This document shows, piece after piece, positions 12,864-25,148 of a stretch of DNA of 64,000 bases. A program made the translations under genes and the position numbers. Each line of letters starts with the position of its first letter. Within the stretch, counting starts at the first letter, position 1. The stretch lies in contig CANTUZ010000001.1 of the NCBI GenBank assembly GCA_947846985.1, forward strand, positions 6,121,504 through 6,185,503. Reading direction: 5' to 3'. The notes below the pieces were generated by a model. The model was given only the letters and a program-made list of their open reading frames with translations. It was not told the origin of the DNA and did no database searches. This DNA is from Fratercula arctica. Lineage: Eukaryota; Chordata; Aves; Charadriiformes; Alcidae.

Positions 12864-14227
12864 TCAGTGGTCCACAAAGATGTTTATAGTCCTCAGAAAT
12901 AAGTTGTCAAGTCCAATGTGAATGGCTAAAGAGCAAAAGGTGATCAATACTGAATTCCTGAGAATTCACAGTACTTTGGATCTTGTTTCTAGCACAGGTC
13001 CTGCTCCTAAGAAGATCCTCTTGGCCACAACCCTTTTACCACGGAAAGCACCAAAAGAAGGTGCCACTCGTGCAAACAGAATTTACCTAGGAAGTGTTGG
13101 CCACAACAGAAATAAGAAGTAGTAAAGTTTTTCACAGGGCAAGTTGTCATTTTTCTTGCATTACTGTCTCAGGATCCGCATTCTTTTCCAGAGTTGTGTA
13201 CCATGAGATACCGGTGATCACAGTGATCCAGTAGGAAATAAGAATCCAGTCCTAACCATGAGCACACTGTGACACAGCAGACAGGGAGCATGGAGGGATG
13301 ACCCATCTATAACTACCTGTAAGACCTCTCCATATTAGGAACAATATGATGCCATAACAAAGAGTTGTTACTGCTCTTTTTACACATATAGGTAAAGAGA
13401 AGCACTGGGGTTTGTTTGTCATGTTCTGTTTAGGACAAAGATGTCATGTGACAAACTAAGGAGCAATTTATCTGACATCCTTTGATTCCTAAATTCACTC
13501 CCAGTTGTAGTAATTTTCTATGTTTTCCTCAAGGCAGATTGCAAGGTACTGTACAAGATCACATTAAGATAAACATTTCTTTTTCATTAAGTTTTCTAGT
13601 TAGAAATATTTTCTTCAAATACAGATAAAAGCTTTAAAGTACTAGAAGCAGAAGAGGTACTGATCAGTGGCTTCATTAGGAATGACTGGCTTCTCTAGCT
13701 GTCAAAATGTCAAGTTACTTGTAGATTTCTGCTTGCCATGTCGTTAGCAGAGACACGAGCTAATTTGAAGAACAAACATTTCCTTTGCGCATTCTATGTG
13801 TTAATCTTTCAAGTTCCTTTCAGGTACTCATCTTGTTGCTCATTTTCCATATTCAAGCTGGAATAGAGCCAAGTTGCTCATTTGTGCCTAGTTTTAGGAT
13901 TTTATTTTTATTTTTTTTTTTTTTAATATGAAAAGCCAACAACTATTATTTCTAAAAACATACAATAGTATTAGGAATTCTAAATTCTGATTTCACAACT
14001 AACTTGGTCCTAGAGCACAATGAGCTTTACATTTTAAAGTAATTCTGGTGAATTTAAACTGTGTTTCTAAGAAAAAAAAATCCACAAAATACAGGACATA
14101 TTTTATTTTTTCATCTTAGGATAAAAAAAAAACCAACAATAACACACAAAACCAGAAAAAGCAAAATAGTTAACAATTTGTTTCTTCCCTCACTTTGAAG
14201 ATACTTCAAATTCAAAATTGACTTTCT

Positions 14228-14297
14228 TTTGAGTGGTTCAGATCAGATAACATCCATGAGTACCTTCCAACCAAATCCACTCTAAGATTCTATGATT
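14228..14297 (+). mobile_element. CR1 LINE 3' end fragment
   Basis: The sequence 'gtggttcagatcagataac' followed by 'taccttccaaccaaat' and ending 'agattctatgatttg' matches the terminal part of avian CR1 in sense orientation, including one ATTCTATG-type octamer. About 70 bases are recognisable, so it is a severely 5'-truncated or eroded copy on the plus strand. Confidence 0.8.
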
Positions 14298-17200
14298 TGC
14301 ATGCTCTAAGTATGAAATAAGTTTACATTTAATTATTCATTCACTAGATATTAAGATGGATTGATATTTTTTTCAAATTTCAGCAGATGAAATAACTGAA
14401 TTTTCCCACCAAATATATAAACCTCCACACATAATTTCTGAACAAGAATGAACCTTTGTTAACCAATAGAATATAAAAAACACTTGAGTCAATGAAATAA
14501 TAAGCTTACAGCACACAAGGTGATACCAGAATATATATATATACATTAACCTGAGATAATATTCTGAAAGTCATTAAAAATATTGTTGCCTAGTTTTTGT
14601 CTGATTTAAAAGATAAAGAATTATTTTGATAGTTTTATAAGAATGATCAAAATTGATAATTTAGATAATGAGTAGAAAAATATAATGCTCGTTAATTAAC
14701 TCTCTTTGCATGGTGTTTATCATCTTGGTCTAAATCTTGGAAGATATTTATACTTTTCTATGTCATCAAAGTTTTACTTTCTCAGAAAAAACCCAAAACA
14801 ACAGAGGTGAATTCGGAATGATTTGCTTTAGCTCAGAGATGTAGAGAAGTTGCAAAAAGCTTGCAGAAAGTTAACTGGAAAATGAATTTGTCCTCTTTCC
14901 CAAATTAGTCATACTGAGAAACCACCTCGTTAGTGCCTCTGATTTTCCTGCTCGTGGACAGATGGTCGTACCAAGAACTTGTCTTCACATAGCAGAGAAA
15001 GGATTGAGAATGCACACAGGACACCGAACCTGAGCTCCAAGGCTCAAGCAAAGAAAATTATATTTGTGCTAAGGCATGCAAAAAAATCATCAGCGAAAGC
15101 CAAAATCTCAGCAACAGGTCCATGGCTCAAAGAATTTCAAACTGTTAACACACTATTGAGCAAACAGATTATGCTGCAGTCTGTGGGAAGCCAGTCGCTT
15201 CTGATAAGGTTCCCTCTCGAAGGACTAGAGCATAACATCCTCAGTCAAAGCAGGGCAAATATTGCCAAATATCTACTACAAAATTCTTCTGAAACAGAGA
15301 TCCTTGATCCCTCAAGGACTGCTAGTGTCAACACTGCATTTCCTAAGAGGAATTTATAGGGCAAGACTGCAGCATTCTGCATTATGCTGGAATGCGTTTC
15401 CTGTGCAGGATTAAGACTCCTTCCTAAAAAGATACTGATATGTCAGGAGGTCTGAAACCACGGTTATGAGCTTCTAGATTTTGCCGTATTGTATAGCCAA
15501 AATTTGCAAGGCAAAAATCATCGTAACAACTCAAGTACTCTGTGCCTGATTTTTATTTGCATGTCTGATGCATGGAAATTAGCAGGAAGATGAAATACCC
15601 AACAGAGAAAGGGGTGAGAAGAGGAGGTAGTCACAAAGGTTTGCTTTAGCTCCAGGAGGCTGAACAGCCCCGAGTTTAATTATGATCAACAGAGAAATAT
15701 CAACATCTCCAAAGAGCAATGCTCAAAATTAGGCTCCTGCTCTGAAACTTTCGCCATTTCACAGAGGAATTTCTCTCCACCCACTAACTAGAGCAGGACT
15801 CACGGGAGTCTGGCCTCACTACTTTTGGTGAATATCACTGAAAGAGGTCATTCAGGATTCAATAAACATATATCTGCAATGACTGTGCAGACAGATGTGT
15901 CTCCACTTTCAGGGGGTTTCTCATTGTTGAGATCACTTTTGAGAGCGGTTGGTATACAGTAGCAGTATTTAGGCTGACAACATTTCTGCATACACCACAC
16001 AGAGACTGAAGACTTCGGTACCTTCAATACAGAATAAACTATTCCACTAGATGCAGTGATGACATAGCTGGAGCCATGTAATAAGATGACAGATTAGGAT
16101 AGACGGGAGAGGAGAATGAGATCATTACGCAGTTACACATTTTACCTTAGCTTATGGGATGCCTTTCACAATGTTTTCCTCAGTGGGGTTAATTTGTAAA
16201 TGCAGCTTGTTTTCTCTCTGTTCTCACCTAACCCTTCTGGCGGGAGCTTTACATATCAATAAACATTTCCTGTTCCCTATCTTTTCTTTTTGCATTAAGC
16301 CCATAATTTTAAGGTGACTCCATCTGTACTGCTTATAGAGGTGTGTTCTTATGTTGTCAGTGAATTAGGTCATGTTTTGACCAGGAAAAAATGATTTTTT
16401 CTCTATTACATTGTTGAATAAGTTAAAATCTCAGTGCAGTCAAATCACATGAAATGTTCCTTTTAACTTTTGGTATAGCATCTGTGAAGGGTCTTGAAAT
16501 ACAGAACCAGATTGCAGAATGACAATTATAGACTACACGTATTCCTTTGGTTTTACATTCATCTTCCCCCCCTCCCCCTTCTGCAAAACTCAATTAAGAA
16601 GTACTTATCTGCCTGTTCCAATTGCTTCAGTACTTAAGTGGAGTATATAGGGGCTATTTTTCGAGGAGGAATAGTGTATAAGTTTGTTAGTGACACCAAC
16701 AGCATTTTAGGGGGAGAAACATAATACTTCAGAGTTTTAAATCTGAGTCTTATTTATGTGTTTAAACCCCTAAGTGTGACTCTCACTGCTGGTTTTAGAA
16801 CAAGAGAAGACTGAAAAGTCTGCGCAACAACAGAAGAGAATTCAGTATAAAAATATCGAGAGAAGTGGAAGGAGACACGTTGCAGGATTTATATCCATTT
16901 CAGTAAGAAATACAAAAGAGAAATCAACCCAGGGTGGATTTGAGATAACAATCCAATATTTGATAACAAACATTTGCTAAAAGTTATCAAGACAGATATT
17001 TTTCCTTCGCATTTTAAAAGTATTTTTTAAAAAGCTAAAGAAGAGATTTATCTAAAAACCTAAAAGAGGAAAATTCATTAAAACAAATGAGTGCCTCAAT
17101 GAACTTTGTATCCCATGCCTCAGAAGTTAGAATTGTATTGTGATCCCACAGTACAGCTATTCATTTCAGCAAGAAAGTTTTGAAAAGAAGAGCTTACCTG

Positions 17201-17576
17201 TGTCACCAATTTCTGTAACTGCATCAATCACGTCTTCACTTGAGAGTCATCAATAGATTAATGTTGTCTGGAGGACTACGGTGTCCTGTAATGACAAGTC
17301 ATAAATCATATGAAAAAGGCATCTATCATGTTGAGACAGTAATAGCATAGAATAGCCCAAACTGGGATCCAGAACATTGTGTTCATCCACCGTTTCTACA
17401 CAGGTATCTACAAGTCATATACTACTTTTGTATGGTGCATCTATATAACTAAGAAATGGAAAGAAAATTTGCATCGTAATATGGGTAAAATATATTCAAA
17501 GGTTAAGTTTTAACCTTGACATTAAATTGCTGTGAGGTTTTTTGGTTTGGTTTGTGTGTGTGTGGTTTTTGCTTTT

Positions 17577-17607
<31 letters not shown>

Positions 17608-18520
17608 CCCAGGAGCTAAAGGAAGAAGAATAATCCAATTAACACATAATACTATCCCTAATTATCTAAAATATATTTTTACATGCCATGTCATAATGTT
17701 GAGGTCAAATATCTTGAAGCCTTACTGTTATTTTGATGTAAATTCAAAAATCCTCTCCTGACAAGGTAGTATATAAAGGTAATTCCTCACTTTTAATGCC
17801 AAGAGACACCAAACATAGTTAGGAGAAGACTGGATTTGAAATAATAATAATGATACTCCAGTTTTACTGCTGCAAAAAAATAGCATGAGCCTGGAGAGAA
17901 ACAAAGAAAATGGGAATGGATCTCTGCAATGGTTAAAATGATATAGAGGACTCAAGTTCTCTTCTTTTTAATTCACATCTGAGACTTCAACATTGGTCTT
18001 TGACATTTACGTTAAGTGCTTGAACACCGAGTTGATTAACTGTTCTGGGCTGAAATTCAGAGTTCATCATCTGTCTCTTACACACATATATGGAAATTCA
18101 TTTCAGGACTGAAAAAACCTTCCAGGATAAAAGTTTTGTTAGTTGGCATATTTCAGTAGAAGAATTTGTTTTAATGGAAATGGATTTTCTTCAAGAGGAA
18201 AATAGTTTGTCAGAAAATTTACAACCAGCATTAAAAATAAAGCTTTGACTTCTGCTGATCCAAAATGACAAGGCATTCTTACTAAACTTCAAATCACTGT
18301 AATCACAATTTGGCAAGAACTCTACGTTCATGACGAGTGTAAGCAAAGTATTTCTTTTTGGATTTCCAGAACAATCACAGGGATACAGATCCCCTTTTTT
18401 TTGTATTTGTTTGTATTTTCTTGAATGATCAATTGACATTTTCAGATCTCCACCGCTTTTAATTTCTTATTTTCTATCTAGAAGTTTTTAATGTTCTCAG
18501 ACTAGCCATTCCAACCCAGG
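14298..18520. other. AT-rich non-coding stretch, no gene seen
   Basis: Nothing recognisable as a gene or transposon is visible here. The longest open frame is 126 codons (14979-15359, plus strand). It has no motif I recognise and no codon signature distinguishable from background, so it is not annotated as coding. A poly-T run at 17579-17607 is listed separately. Confidence 0.6.
17579..17607. repeat. Poly-T run (29) after a TG-rich lead-in
   Basis: A 'ggtttggtttgtgtgtgtgtgg' type lead-in passes into 29 consecutive T. It is a simple repeat of the same class as the one at 10.3 kb. Confidence 0.95.
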
Positions 18521-18600
18521 ATTATGGAATTGTAGAATATTTTAGGTTGGGAGGGGACCTCTGAAGGTCATCTAGTCCAACATCAGGTCAGATCCTTTGA
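18521..18600 (-). mobile_element. CR1 LINE 3' end fragment
   Basis: 'tggaattgtagaat' followed by 'ttaggttgggaggggacc' and 'aaggtcatctagtccaac' is the reverse complement of a CR1 3' terminus. It lies on the minus strand. Only about 80 bases are recognisable. Confidence 0.85.
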
Positions 18601-19313
18601 AATTCTTTCAAACGCAATGTCTTTTATAGTACAGCACTCTAGAAATGTCATTAATTGTTCACTCACATTGTGCACGCAATTTCATCACGCAGCACACATA
18701 TTATTTTACTATTTTGCAGGTATATTACATTCCAGGATTAAGAGAAAAATGAGATCACCTACTGAAGCACAGAACAGAATATTACAAACTAAGGGACAGA
18801 ATTATTTTAGTCCTTAAAAGTTGAATCAAAATTATCTTGGGACTCACGAAACACTCGCCAAGTCCAACGAAAATTCCTGAAATAAGAGCTCTTTTTCAAA
18901 ACAGAGTATGTTTTGCCTGTGTTTCCACCAAGTGATTTAGATTGTTGGTTGGCTTGTTGACTTCCTGTCAATACCTGCCTCTCGGTATTAACTATATAGA
19001 GAACCGAGGGCTGCTATGTCCTCATAGATCTTCAGCACCTTCAATAGATACCTTTAATTAGAAAGGATAAACCTGGGCCTTATGTCTTCATGAACACTTG
19101 TATTCCTTCTCAGTTCATAGGATAACAAAGCTGGATACATTTCACATAAGTATTTTTATTTTCTTCCAGGTATTTTTACCACTGTAGTTTTGGAATGCTC
19201 CCAACTATGAAGATTAAATTTTGCAGTGTATTTTCATATGTTATACAACTGCTAGTTACTAAATATGTGGTCTTTTATCAAATAGCAGATTAAGTCATCA
19301 TTCTATTTGAAAC

Positions 19314-19346
19314 AAAAAAAAAAAAAAAAAAAAAAAGAAAAAAAAA
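19314..19346. repeat. Poly-A run (23) with a short second A run
   Basis: 23 consecutive A, one G, then nine more A. No retroelement body is recognised upstream. Confidence 0.95.
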
Positions 19347-20998
19347 GTATCAGCTTCCAGAGGAAATTTTGGAACACTTTGATTAGCAAGATGAAAAGTG
19401 AATTTCGGCAACACTAATAAGTGGAATCTACATGTTGTATTATTTTCCACTGAGTAAAGAGGACATGCACAAAATAAAAACTAGAAAAATTCTAGAAATT
19501 ACACAACTGGTGTTTCTTCTCCAGTGTTCTGACATTTTGGAAAGGAGCTTATTTTCCTTCTTTTCATAATCATTGAAATAACTCTAAACAAACTGTTGTG
19601 CATCATATCACTCGCTTTAGTAATTTGCGGGCATTTACAACTACTAAAAACAGTGCCACCCACAGAGAAGACTGCTGTTGAATTATGCAAGAGCAAACCA
19701 CATATTTCAGCCTGACTGAAGAAAGTAAAAGCCATGTTGGATATTAAGAAAACATATCAGGTTCAGAGGTCTGTAATTAATCTTGTCAGTGCACGAAGCA
19801 GGCTAACCTGTGTGCAGGAAAACTGTCTTGGCACATTTCTCTATGAATGCAAAGTCAACCACAGGCATCTGGGATTTAAATCCATTTAAGTGATTTGGTA
19901 TAGTCTTGGTCAAGTTCTTGAATATTATACAGCATTCTTAGGAGCATTAGATACTTACATCATCAGTAAATAACACAGGCAAATGGGATGCAGTTTTGTT
20001 AGCTAGCCTACACAGAATAATACAGATATTTCTCGAAGAGAGTTCCATCATGCTATCAGTGGAAGCAGAGAAATTTGCTCTGCGGTTGATCGCAGTATGT
20101 CTGACTGATGGGTAGAAAAGTCAATATAGTGCCCATAAATACATTTTTAAAACAACATTGTTCTTGTTTTATACAACCAGTGCAATAGCATAATTGAATA
20201 CTTTCACTTTTAGAACCTGTTAACACTCAATATACATGTAGTGAAATTGACTGAAAATAAATTAAAATAGGTTAATTTCTTTTATTGACCTTGACAAACA
20301 TACAAATGTTATACATGATGATTATTATGATCCCTATATAAAGAAAAACTATAACCAAGCATGTTGCAATTAGCAGGGCTCTCTCCATTGATTACATGGA
20401 GCCTTCACGGAGAAGTCCAACAGTAGGTATTTTTTAAGGAAATTTATTATAGTGATTAAAGAGAACTAAATTTCCCTTTGATGTTTCACAAAAGAATTAT
20501 TCCCACTGCAAATATCAGCATCTAGCTTAAGTTCCTTAATGGGAACAAACAGGTACCTGAAGAGGACCATTCATACTTACGATTTTTTATTGACTTAAGT
20601 GGTCTACATCAGAGGGAACCTAAAAGATAGGGTTAGGGAAGGCATCTGATTTTTGGTGACTGAAGGGAGACATGAGACATGCCACCTGTGCTACTTGGGT
20701 TGGCATGCAGGGAGCTTGTGGCTTTAGAAAGCTCTTTCAGTATTAAAAACAAACAAAAAAAAAAACAAACCAAACCCAACCCAAAAGCAAAAAACTGTGT
20801 ACACAAAACTGAAGTACCATGATTGTACATAGCACTGTGGAGTTTCATAGGAAAAAACAAACTGTGCCTCTGTTACATTGACAAACAGTGATTTGTACTG
20901 ATTTTCTACAAATGTACATTTAAAATTATGTAGTTTGCATGTATCCGTAAGCTTGTTCATTTGTTTGGTTTTTGTCCTAGAGAGGAATAAAATACATA

Positions 20999-21006
<8 letters not shown>

Positions 21007-21030
<24 letters not shown>

Positions 21031-21110
21031 GAAAAACCAAAACCAAAACCAAAACCAAACAAAAAAAACCCAAACCAAACCAAACCAAAAAAAAAAAAAA
21101 ACCAAACAGG
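21007..21110. repeat. Poly-A (24) followed by AAAACC/AAACC repeat
   Basis: 24 A are followed by units of AAAACC and AAACC, then another A run and a final 'ccaaacagg'. The whole is about 100 bases of A and C with almost no other bases. It is a degenerate microsatellite. Confidence 0.95.
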
Positions 21111-23895
21111 AAAGAAAGGAATGATCCTGGAGATAATTAATCTGGAAGTCAAGTTTATACAAAAAATCTCCAAAAGTCCTAAATATTTCCATCAAAAGTT
21201 CTTCTCCTACTAGCAAAACTAATTTAGAAAAAAAAAAATAGCAAGAAAAATGTTGAAAAGCATATTTGGAAATGAACATTCTGCTTCTCACATTCTTTAA
21301 AACTTTACATTCTAGTATAAAATAAACTATCACAATGATATATGCAAATTTTGTCAGACTATAATGCTTTGATTGAGTCTTCTGTCTTCCTTCTGAAATC
21401 AACTACAGTTTATAAAGCTTGAAATCATTACCAAAGCTCTAACTTTCACAGTACATCAGGATAACCTGTAATGATATTCTGAACACGTCTGGAAGGTGGA
21501 CTTCTTAGTGTTGTGTCATTTTTCAGTGTCTCAGCGCTTAAAGACTTGATTATCTTAAGACATCCAGCTTCCCGCATGAAAAGAGACATGGTACATTTGA
21601 GTTTTTACCCATACATGGATCCAGCAAACCAGTAGAAGCATCTATTCAGATATTCGAGAACTGTGCAAAGTAGCAAAGTAATTTTATTGGTTTTTAAATT
21701 AGTCACCAAGATGGTAGAACTAGAGTTTCCCAGATTTTCCACTGAAATTTCATGCAAAGTTAACATCTGTAACTGATCCTGCTGATAACTGTAGCCTTTG
21801 AGCACCTAATAAGTCATCTGAGAAAAAAACAGTCTTTTTAGAAAAGTTTCCTATGAGCTCTATCCTTCAGGACTGCCAACCTTGTAGAACAGATTACTTT
21901 TAAGATTTCTCCTCTGCTTTCAAAAAACTGAGCATGAACAAGATCTGAAACATGTGTTCTCAGGTGGCAGTTTTCCAAGCTCTAACAGAGATAATAAAGT
22001 GAAAAGTGAAAAAGATAAGGTAATTACCACTACCTTTTCTTAGCTTTTAGAGCAGGTTATGAAGTGTAATTTACTGCCCGTTCCAATTATGAGAGTGATT
22101 CTCCATTACAGGAAGAAGCCTATGTTTCTTGCACGTACAAATATTTAGATTAGTTTCATGATTTTTGGAAGCAATGATACACTTCATAAGCAACGATCCA
22201 TTTCTACATTAAGATCAGAACTGAACCCTGAGTTGATTCTCTTGCTTGCTCCCGGTGATTTCAGTGGGACTGCAATTTCAATTTCCTTGACACATTGGTC
22301 TGGCAACGTGCTCAGTAAAAGCGAAGGAACACAAGTAAGAAAAATCTCAGTTTTTTTTAAATCGGACACTTTCAGTTCTCATAAAGTGGGACCAGAGCGT
22401 TCTGGAGTGGAAAAGGGTGAGGGAAAGAAGGAGATGGGATCATCAGGGAACAATCCAGATCCATGTTCGAAGTGAGGAGGATGTAGTAAAGCTTTTGTTC
22501 AGCAAACTCATCAGTTTGCCAATCACTCCTGCGCATCGCTGTGCTCTCGAGTTCAAAGGGAAAACCCGCATATAGAAAGCCACCCAAGTATTAAAGTGAT
22601 GCCAGAGACCCCCACACTTGTTTGAGCTCTAAGCTGCCCAAATGTCTTATTAAAAACCCTCCAAGCCTTGAAAACACTTTTTTATTTTGTGGGAAAGAAA
22701 AGATTTTAATGGCCCAATTTCTTGCTTCCACAAACATGTTTAATAGCTTCTGAGTTTCTGAACACAGGAAAAAATATACTTAATGACCTAAGACAGCAAT
22801 TTAAATAACACTTTTAAACTTTAGCCTGCTCTGTAATGTTTCTTAGTAATTTAATTGAAGCCTTTGTACCTCATTAATTATTAAATGGATGTGTTTTCCT
22901 TACAACTTGGAGTCTTACTGACCCAGTCTACACGGTATCTAAAAGTTGCAGCTGCCTTGCACATAGTAATAAAAAGAAGTTATGAAGCGCAGAGCTGACT
23001 GGTTACTTTAAAGTACAAGCATTTCCAGGTGAGATTGTGTGGTCACCTTTGGTGATCAAGGGGCTCCAATAGCACGGACAGAGTGAGTCTTGATTTAAAG
23101 AACTGCAGTTCTTGTACCGGTGCATGAAATAGACCCTTAGCACAGGCAAGAGAAAAAGCTAAATATGCTTTCAGAGTAAAAACTCAAAGCTAAATATATG
23201 AAACAAATTAATTTCTGAGGCCGACAATGGTCCTTTGCATTGTATTCACTGCAGTGCCGGCGTATTGCAGAGATGGGCCCCACAGTCCCCAAATGTAGGG
23301 CTAATTTTTGTACAGAATAATTGCAAAAGGGATACAGGCACAGTTTAGTAGAGCTGTACGATATTGTTGCAGAGCGAATCTGTTTCTCTGCTCAGTGCTG
23401 TAGTTTTGAGCACCTTCCTTGAAATTGGGTAAGCTGCTGAAACAAAATTGTACAACCAGCTCTTTAGATTCCAAATTTTTCATTTACATGATGTGTTTTT
23501 TCTAGTAAACCAATAACTGAGGAAACAAGAAAATCTCTACAGATAACATTCTCCATAGTTTTACCACGTACTCATGTGAATGACTGGCTGTTTTAGGCAC
23601 AAGCTTGCTGGGAAAAGAGAATAAAAGAGAAGCCAGAGCTAAGAGGACGTGGTTTCTTTATCAGCTTCCAACGTCCTGGTGCAGCTATGCTAGTTTAGAG
23701 GCACATAAAATTCGGAGTCTCACACCTCTATAAGAATTGTACATTCAGCAGAGTGTTATATACTGAACCTATCCTTTTTTATTTTTTTAATCCCGTTTTT
23801 TTTTTTTTTTGTTATGCTGTGGTGTTGTCTCCTGGCAACTGATCTACCTGCCCCCAATGCCTCATTTAGCAAAATGGGCTATATCACAACAACAA

Positions 23896-23946
23896 CAAAA
23901 AAAACCAAAACCAAAACCAAAACCAAAACCAAAACCAAAAACAAAC
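23896..23946. repeat. (CCAAAA)n hexanucleotide microsatellite
   Basis: The unit CCAAAA repeats six times without error at 23905-23940 and is flanked by ACAACA-like and A-rich sequence. On the opposite strand it reads TTTTGG. It is a simple repeat, not a vertebrate telomere repeat (TTAGGG). Confidence 0.95.
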
Positions 23947-24234
23947 CTAGGAATCAAAAAGACAGAAAAAATTCCAAATTTCCTAAACAGTGCTTACCTA
24001 TTATATTTCCTTCTCATAACAGACTTAGGAATTCCCAAGAAACTGTATAGAGCTTTGCCTAAGGGACCTGAACTAACTTTTATACTTTATTGTTACCCTA
24101 AGCACCCTTTGAGATCACACCTCTGTTCTGCCAGGCACTGAACAAATGCACAGGTGGAGATACGTCCTGACCCAGAATCCATATACTCCAAATAGAAGGA
24201 GAAATAAAAGCGTTAATACATAATATTAAGATTA

Positions 24235-24239
24235 TTGCC
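24235..24239. repeat. Target-site duplication, left copy
   Basis: The five bases ttgcc immediately before the LTR are repeated immediately after it (24784-24788). A 5-bp duplication is a signature of retroviral-type integration. Confidence 0.85.
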
Positions 24240-24783
24240 TGTTGTGGTTTAATCCCAGCCAGCAGCTAGGGCCATGCAGCCACTCGCTCAATTCTCCCCC
24301 TTTTCCCCAGAAGGGTAGAGAAAAGAGGGAGAAAAGGAGGGAAAAGGAAAAAAAAAAAAAAATATTGTGGGTTGAGATAAAGACAGTTTAATAGAAAAAT
24401 AATGGGAAAGGAAAAAATATTAATATTAATAATAATGGTAAAAGAATATACAAGATAAAGTAATACAATACAAGTCACTCTCACCACCCAGTGAATTAGT
24501 TGCCCAGCCCATCCTGAGCAGCAATTGCTGATTCCTGCCCCCCTGCCAAGCCCCTATTCTTTACTGAGCATGACATCCATGGTAGGGACTATTCTGTTGA
24601 CCAGCTTGTTCTTTTATGTTCCCTCTCAGCTTCTATGGGAAGCTGAAAAAGTCCTTGACTAATATAACCATGACCTGTCAACAACTAAAACAATATGTGT
24701 TATCGATATTCTTTTCATACCAAATCCAAAACACAGCAGCCACTAGAAAGAAAATTAACTCTATCCCAGCTGAAACCCGGACA
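24240..24783 (-). mobile_element. Solo LTR of an avian endogenous retrovirus (ERVL-like)
   Basis: The 544-base block starts 'tgttgtggtttaatccc' and ends 'tgaaacccggaca', giving TG...CA termini. It is flanked by exact 5-bp duplications (ttgcc). In sense orientation it is on the minus strand: the conserved block 'gggttgagataaagacag' at about 24369-24386 is the reverse complement of the 'ctttatctcaaccc' block found near the 3' end of this avian LTR lineage. No internal retroviral sequence follows either end, so it is a solo LTR left by recombination between two LTRs. The ERVL-like class is an inference from recalled similarity and the 5-bp duplication. Confidence 0.85.
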
Positions 24784-24788
24784 TTGCC
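24784..24788. repeat. Target-site duplication, right copy
   Basis: An exact copy of ttgcc, matching the five bases just left of the LTR. Confidence 0.85.
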
Positions 24789-25104
24789 CTATAGTAACTC
24801 AGCTGTGGAACTGGAATGAAAAAACAGTTGTATCAGGTCAGAGTAGAAGACGTATATGCTAATAGGACATGTAATAAAGGACATACACTAAAATACAGTC
24901 TAAACTAGTGCAACTGTACAGCAATAGTTCTCTACACACAATCATCCAGCCTCCTGTGTATCAAGGACTTCCTGAGCCACAGGTGGTGTCTTTGAGTTTA
25001 ATAGTCCTGGATTAAGTTTTTTCTTCAATAACTTAGTCCAAATGAATTATTTTAAAGTCTATGTAACCTTTAGAAATGCGTGTTCCCGATACCTGAATGA
25101 ACAC

Positions 25105-25148
25105 TACATAAGCTAGCCATATAAGCCATGTAAGCCACATAAGCACAT
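25105..25148. repeat. Short cryptic repeat of a TAAGCCA-like unit
   Basis: The motif (c)ataagc or (t)gtaagcca occurs four times at roughly 10-12 base spacing between 25105 and 25148. It is an imperfect short tandem array with no known role. Confidence 0.7.

Larger units (their letters stand above)
4663..14227. other. Non-coding stretch rich in homopolymers, no gene seen
   Basis: There is no recognisable exon, RNA gene or full transposon here apart from the simple repeats listed separately. The open frames are short, and several exist only because poly-T or poly-A tracts translate as Phe or Lys runs. The density of long A/T homopolymers is the stretch's main visible property. Confidence 0.6.
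18601..24234. other. Non-coding stretch with simple repeats, no gene seen
   Basis: I recognise no exon or RNA gene. Three overlapping minus-strand open frames near 20.7-21.4 kb reach 141-149 codons, but only because the A-rich repeat at 21.0-21.1 kb reads as Phe-rich sequence, so they are not genes. Short unique stretches, such as about 22.8-22.95 kb, look like possible conserved non-coding DNA. Confidence 0.6.

Noticed and set aside
12811..13122. Processed pseudogene with a poly-A tail
   Set aside because: The T run lies upstream of the plus-strand frame, the wrong side for a tail on that strand, and no parent gene is recognised.
14979..15359. 126-codon plus-strand open frame as a gene
   Set aside because: No recognised domain, no splice or promoter context, and no sign of coding bias. 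The length is compatible with chance in 64 kb over six frames.
20724..21402. Minus-strand open frames of up to 149 codons, Phe- and Trp-rich, plus a Lys/Pro/Asn-rich plus-strand frame
   Set aside because: They run through poly-A and AAAACC microsatellite sequence, which reads as repeated residues in these frames. There is no independent coding signal.
23905..23940. TTTTGG hexamer array on the minus strand as a possible interstitial telomere
   Set aside because: The vertebrate telomere unit is TTAGGG. TTTTGG is an ordinary microsatellite here, like the AAAAC arrays elsewhere.
23809..24141. Frames with a KPKPKPKPK or KTKTKTKTK tract, resembling a repeat protein
   Set aside because: The tract is the (CCAAAA)6 microsatellite in different frames. 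Two frames being open at once is the expected artefact.
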